This document shows, piece after piece, positions 62,103-64,000 of a stretch of DNA of 64,000 nt. The translations under genes and the position numbers were made by a program. Each line of letters opens with the position of its first letter. Within the stretch, counting starts at the first letter, position 1. The stretch is from Alternaria dauci (Eukaryota > Ascomycota > Dothideomycetes > Pleosporales > Pleosporaceae), in assembly GCF_042100115.1 (NCBI RefSeq), contig NC_091275.1:434001-498000 (forward strand), written 5' to 3'. The notes beneath the pieces were generated by a model that worked only from the letters and a program-made list of their open reading frames with translations, searched no databases and was not told the DNA's origin.

Positions 62103-64000
62103 ATGACGAACGCCAACGAAACTCCAAACCACCTCACCTACACCGACACGAGCATCGCGTCGCATACACCAAGACCCGAAAACGAGTCCGATCTCTGAGA
62201 AGCCTTCCGCGAGCAACTTCACAACAGCTAGTCTGACTCGCACATTCGCGATGCTAGAGCAACCCACGCGTCCCATGCCGACAAGGGTCAAACCGCGATA
62301 GGCGTGTTCACCGACGTCGTCTTCGAAGAAATCTCTACGCCTTCACGGGTCGATCGGTCTAGCAGATATACTACGAATCCAAGACATAACGATGTGGTAC
62401 GACACAACGATCCGCAAGACGTGCAACCCGACGCGACGTCGCATATACATCACATGAAGCGAGGTATTGATCCTGCCACACAAGTAGATCCGGCATGGGG
62501 TAGGAAAGACGGCTTCCGTCCTGGTAGAGACTGTCCGACGCGACGCGAGTTCTGTAGTCCTCGATTGACATGGCTCAATGGTACCATCGTCTTCGCTTGC
62601 AGCCTTTCGACTGCTCTGTCGGCTGTCTTTGTTCTTTTGGCAATGAAGGGTCAGCGCTATGGAAGCTATATGGCAACGGCTCGGAAGCAAGATTGAGCAT
62701 CTCTGCAGCTATCCCCTGGACTGCCGTTGTGGCAAAGATCATCGAGCTATCATTTGTGACTGGTTTCGTGGCTTTTCTGGGCCAGGTCCTAAGTCGGAGA
62801 GCTTTCTTCAACAAAGAGGGCCGTGGAGTGACCCTCTCAGAACTAACTATGTGGCGTTTGGTTGTGCAGCCCGGCACCCTTGTCTCACAGTTTGAGATTG
62901 CGAGATATGCCGGACTTTCATTTCTTGGTATGCTTGCGTTGCTCAGCACTGTTTTGTCTACATTATATGTGACAGCTGCGACTGCACTTGTACAGCCGAT
63001 ACCAAGACAAGGCAACTGGCATGACAAAGTCATGTCTGGTCAAGTGAAGACCGACTTTGCTAATCTCAATCACATACAAAGTCGTTGCCAGCTTCCGGTA
63101 AACGACACGGTCGATGGGCCTGACTCTTGTTTGCAAATCGAGTACGCTGGGAAAAGTTTTTACAGTCTTGCGAAATTTCTCGCCAACTGGGACGACATGG
63201 TCAAAGGCAGTGACATTGTTCCGATGGACCAAAGGTACTGGCCCGCATTGATTGGGCTACCGTACGGCAACACGACAATCCTTCCTCAGTGGATTGATAT
63301 TAGCGACACTAAGTTACCGCCAGTGATCTTTTGCTCACGTCCTTGCAGGACGCACCGTTCGTAGATGACTGGGTATGTTCCACGGGTTAGCCATGCGCTT
63401 GTTATTGATCTTGCAGGAGCGACTAGTGCTGACTGACGGCAGAACTACACTTCCCCTTCGCCCGATACTTGGAAAACGCAACTGTTCAAAGCCAAGATTC
63501 AGTCACGAGAATATGCATCTGGTGGAGTCGACGATGCATCAAAGGGATGGCTAGTGACTCTTATCTCTACTTTGCTTGTCAATATCCTGATGCTTGTCTA
63601 TTTTGTTCTACAACCAGGGCTTGTCACAGACTTTTCTCAGTCCCCACAGCTGTTTGCGCTAGCTGTGAACTCGCCACCCACACCAGCCTTTGCAGGGAGC
63701 TGCGGGGGCGGACCTGAGGGCAAGGAATACAAACTGGCCTGGTCCATTAGCCACGAAGGTGGTCACGTTTTCATTGAGCCGGAGTCACAAAGAAAACCAG
63801 CGTCATTCGCTGATGACTTTGATGCCAGTTGCAATCCAGCTCATCATCAGACCGCAGCTACGAGGGGTAGTGGCTTGCCGTCCACTATGTCAGCAGCGTG
63901 GGACTACATCAAGTTCAACCCGAACCCACGCTCCAAAGAATTGAGAAGAGGAGGTTTAGCATCCGGTACCGAGCCGTTGCGGCCTTCACACACGACGCAA
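62103..64000 (+). pseudogene. Fungal four-helix membrane protein (LGQVLSRRAF family), degraded and cut by the window edge
   Basis: The ATG at 62103 opens MTNANETPNHLTYTDTSIAS. The same frame has TGA at 62196-62198 and TAG at 62229-62231, then is open through a membrane helix (TIVFACSLSTALSAVFVLLA). After a 60-bp GT-AG interval, or a frameshift near 62690, it continues as AVVAKIIELSFVTGFVAFLG, QVLSRRAFFNKEGRGVTLSE and a helix LGMLALLSTVLSTLYVTAAT. This is the signature of a common Pezizomycotina membrane-protein family (often misnamed formylmethionine deformylase-like). After LPYGNTTILPQWIDIS most of the family's ectodomain is absent. The frame resumes at 63443 with WLVTLISTLLVNILMLVYFV and QLFALAVNSPPTPAFAGSCG, and runs open past 64000. 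Two stops plus a missing domain argue for a pseudogene. A start at 62454 (MKRGIDPATQVD) would avoid the stops. Confidence 0.6.

Noticed and set aside
63323..63348. 26-bp GT-AG interval as an intron in the last gene
   Set aside because: Far below the minimum intron size in filamentous fungi. The frame change is better explained by deletion or decay.
1..64000. tRNA genes, rRNA, CRISPR arrays, intact transposons
   Set aside because: No tRNA-like A/B boxes, spaced direct repeats, terminal repeats or transposase/reverse transcriptase motifs were noticed. A covariance-model search would be needed to exclude tRNAs firmly.

Overview
This is nuclear DNA from a filamentous ascomycete. The evidence is short GT-AG introns (about 45-195 bp, often with a CTAAC-like branch site), AA9 oxidase and HET-domain genes, T5orf172 proteins, PTH11-like rhodopsin-fold receptors and small cysteine-rich secreted proteins. 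The gene content fits Dothideomycetes, probably Pleosporales, but no single marker here proves the order. No rRNA, tRNA, CRISPR array or intact transposon was recognised.

Left part (1-15.8 kb): the 3' end of a zinc-finger-like gene, a membrane protein with a damaged 5' end, then a conserved core: SPT16 (FACT complex) divergent from a mitochondrial carrier, a Ser/Thr-rich surface protein, a 97-residue cysteine-rich secreted protein and a 2-hydroxyacid dehydrogenase. From 15.8 to 34.1 kb the window becomes accessory in character. It holds a trypsin-like gene and an unknown gene, each interrupted by one in-frame stop, a divergent pair of T5orf172 (GIY-YIG-like) genes, three HET-domain genes (one with an internal TAG), a TM2-domain gene and an AA9 lytic polysaccharide monooxygenase.

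From 34 to 53 kb conserved genes alternate with gene-poor stretches: JIP5-like WD40 protein, secreted histidine phosphatase, rhodopsin-fold receptor, a small secreted protein, an MTHFS-like protein, an Rch1/SLC10A7-type transporter, a 66-residue cysteine-rich secreted protein, an F-box-like protein and a C2H2 transcription factor. The right end (53.8-64 kb) carries a single-pass membrane protein with a PPPPY motif, a 1573-residue secreted polysaccharide-deacetylase-like protein with five C-terminal repeats, and a membrane-protein gene that is probably a pseudogene and runs off the edge.

Two themes stand out. First, several accessory genes have open frames broken by single stop codons that fit CAG to TAG, CGA to TGA or CAA to TAA changes, as expected from repeat-induced or other C-to-T decay. 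One of these stops lies in the UGA-CUA context known for readthrough. Second, many genes look outward: polysaccharide-active enzymes, secreted phosphatase, cysteine-rich secreted proteins, receptor and self/non-self (HET) genes. Exon structures were read by eye from splice signals and reading frame and have not been tested with transcripts.
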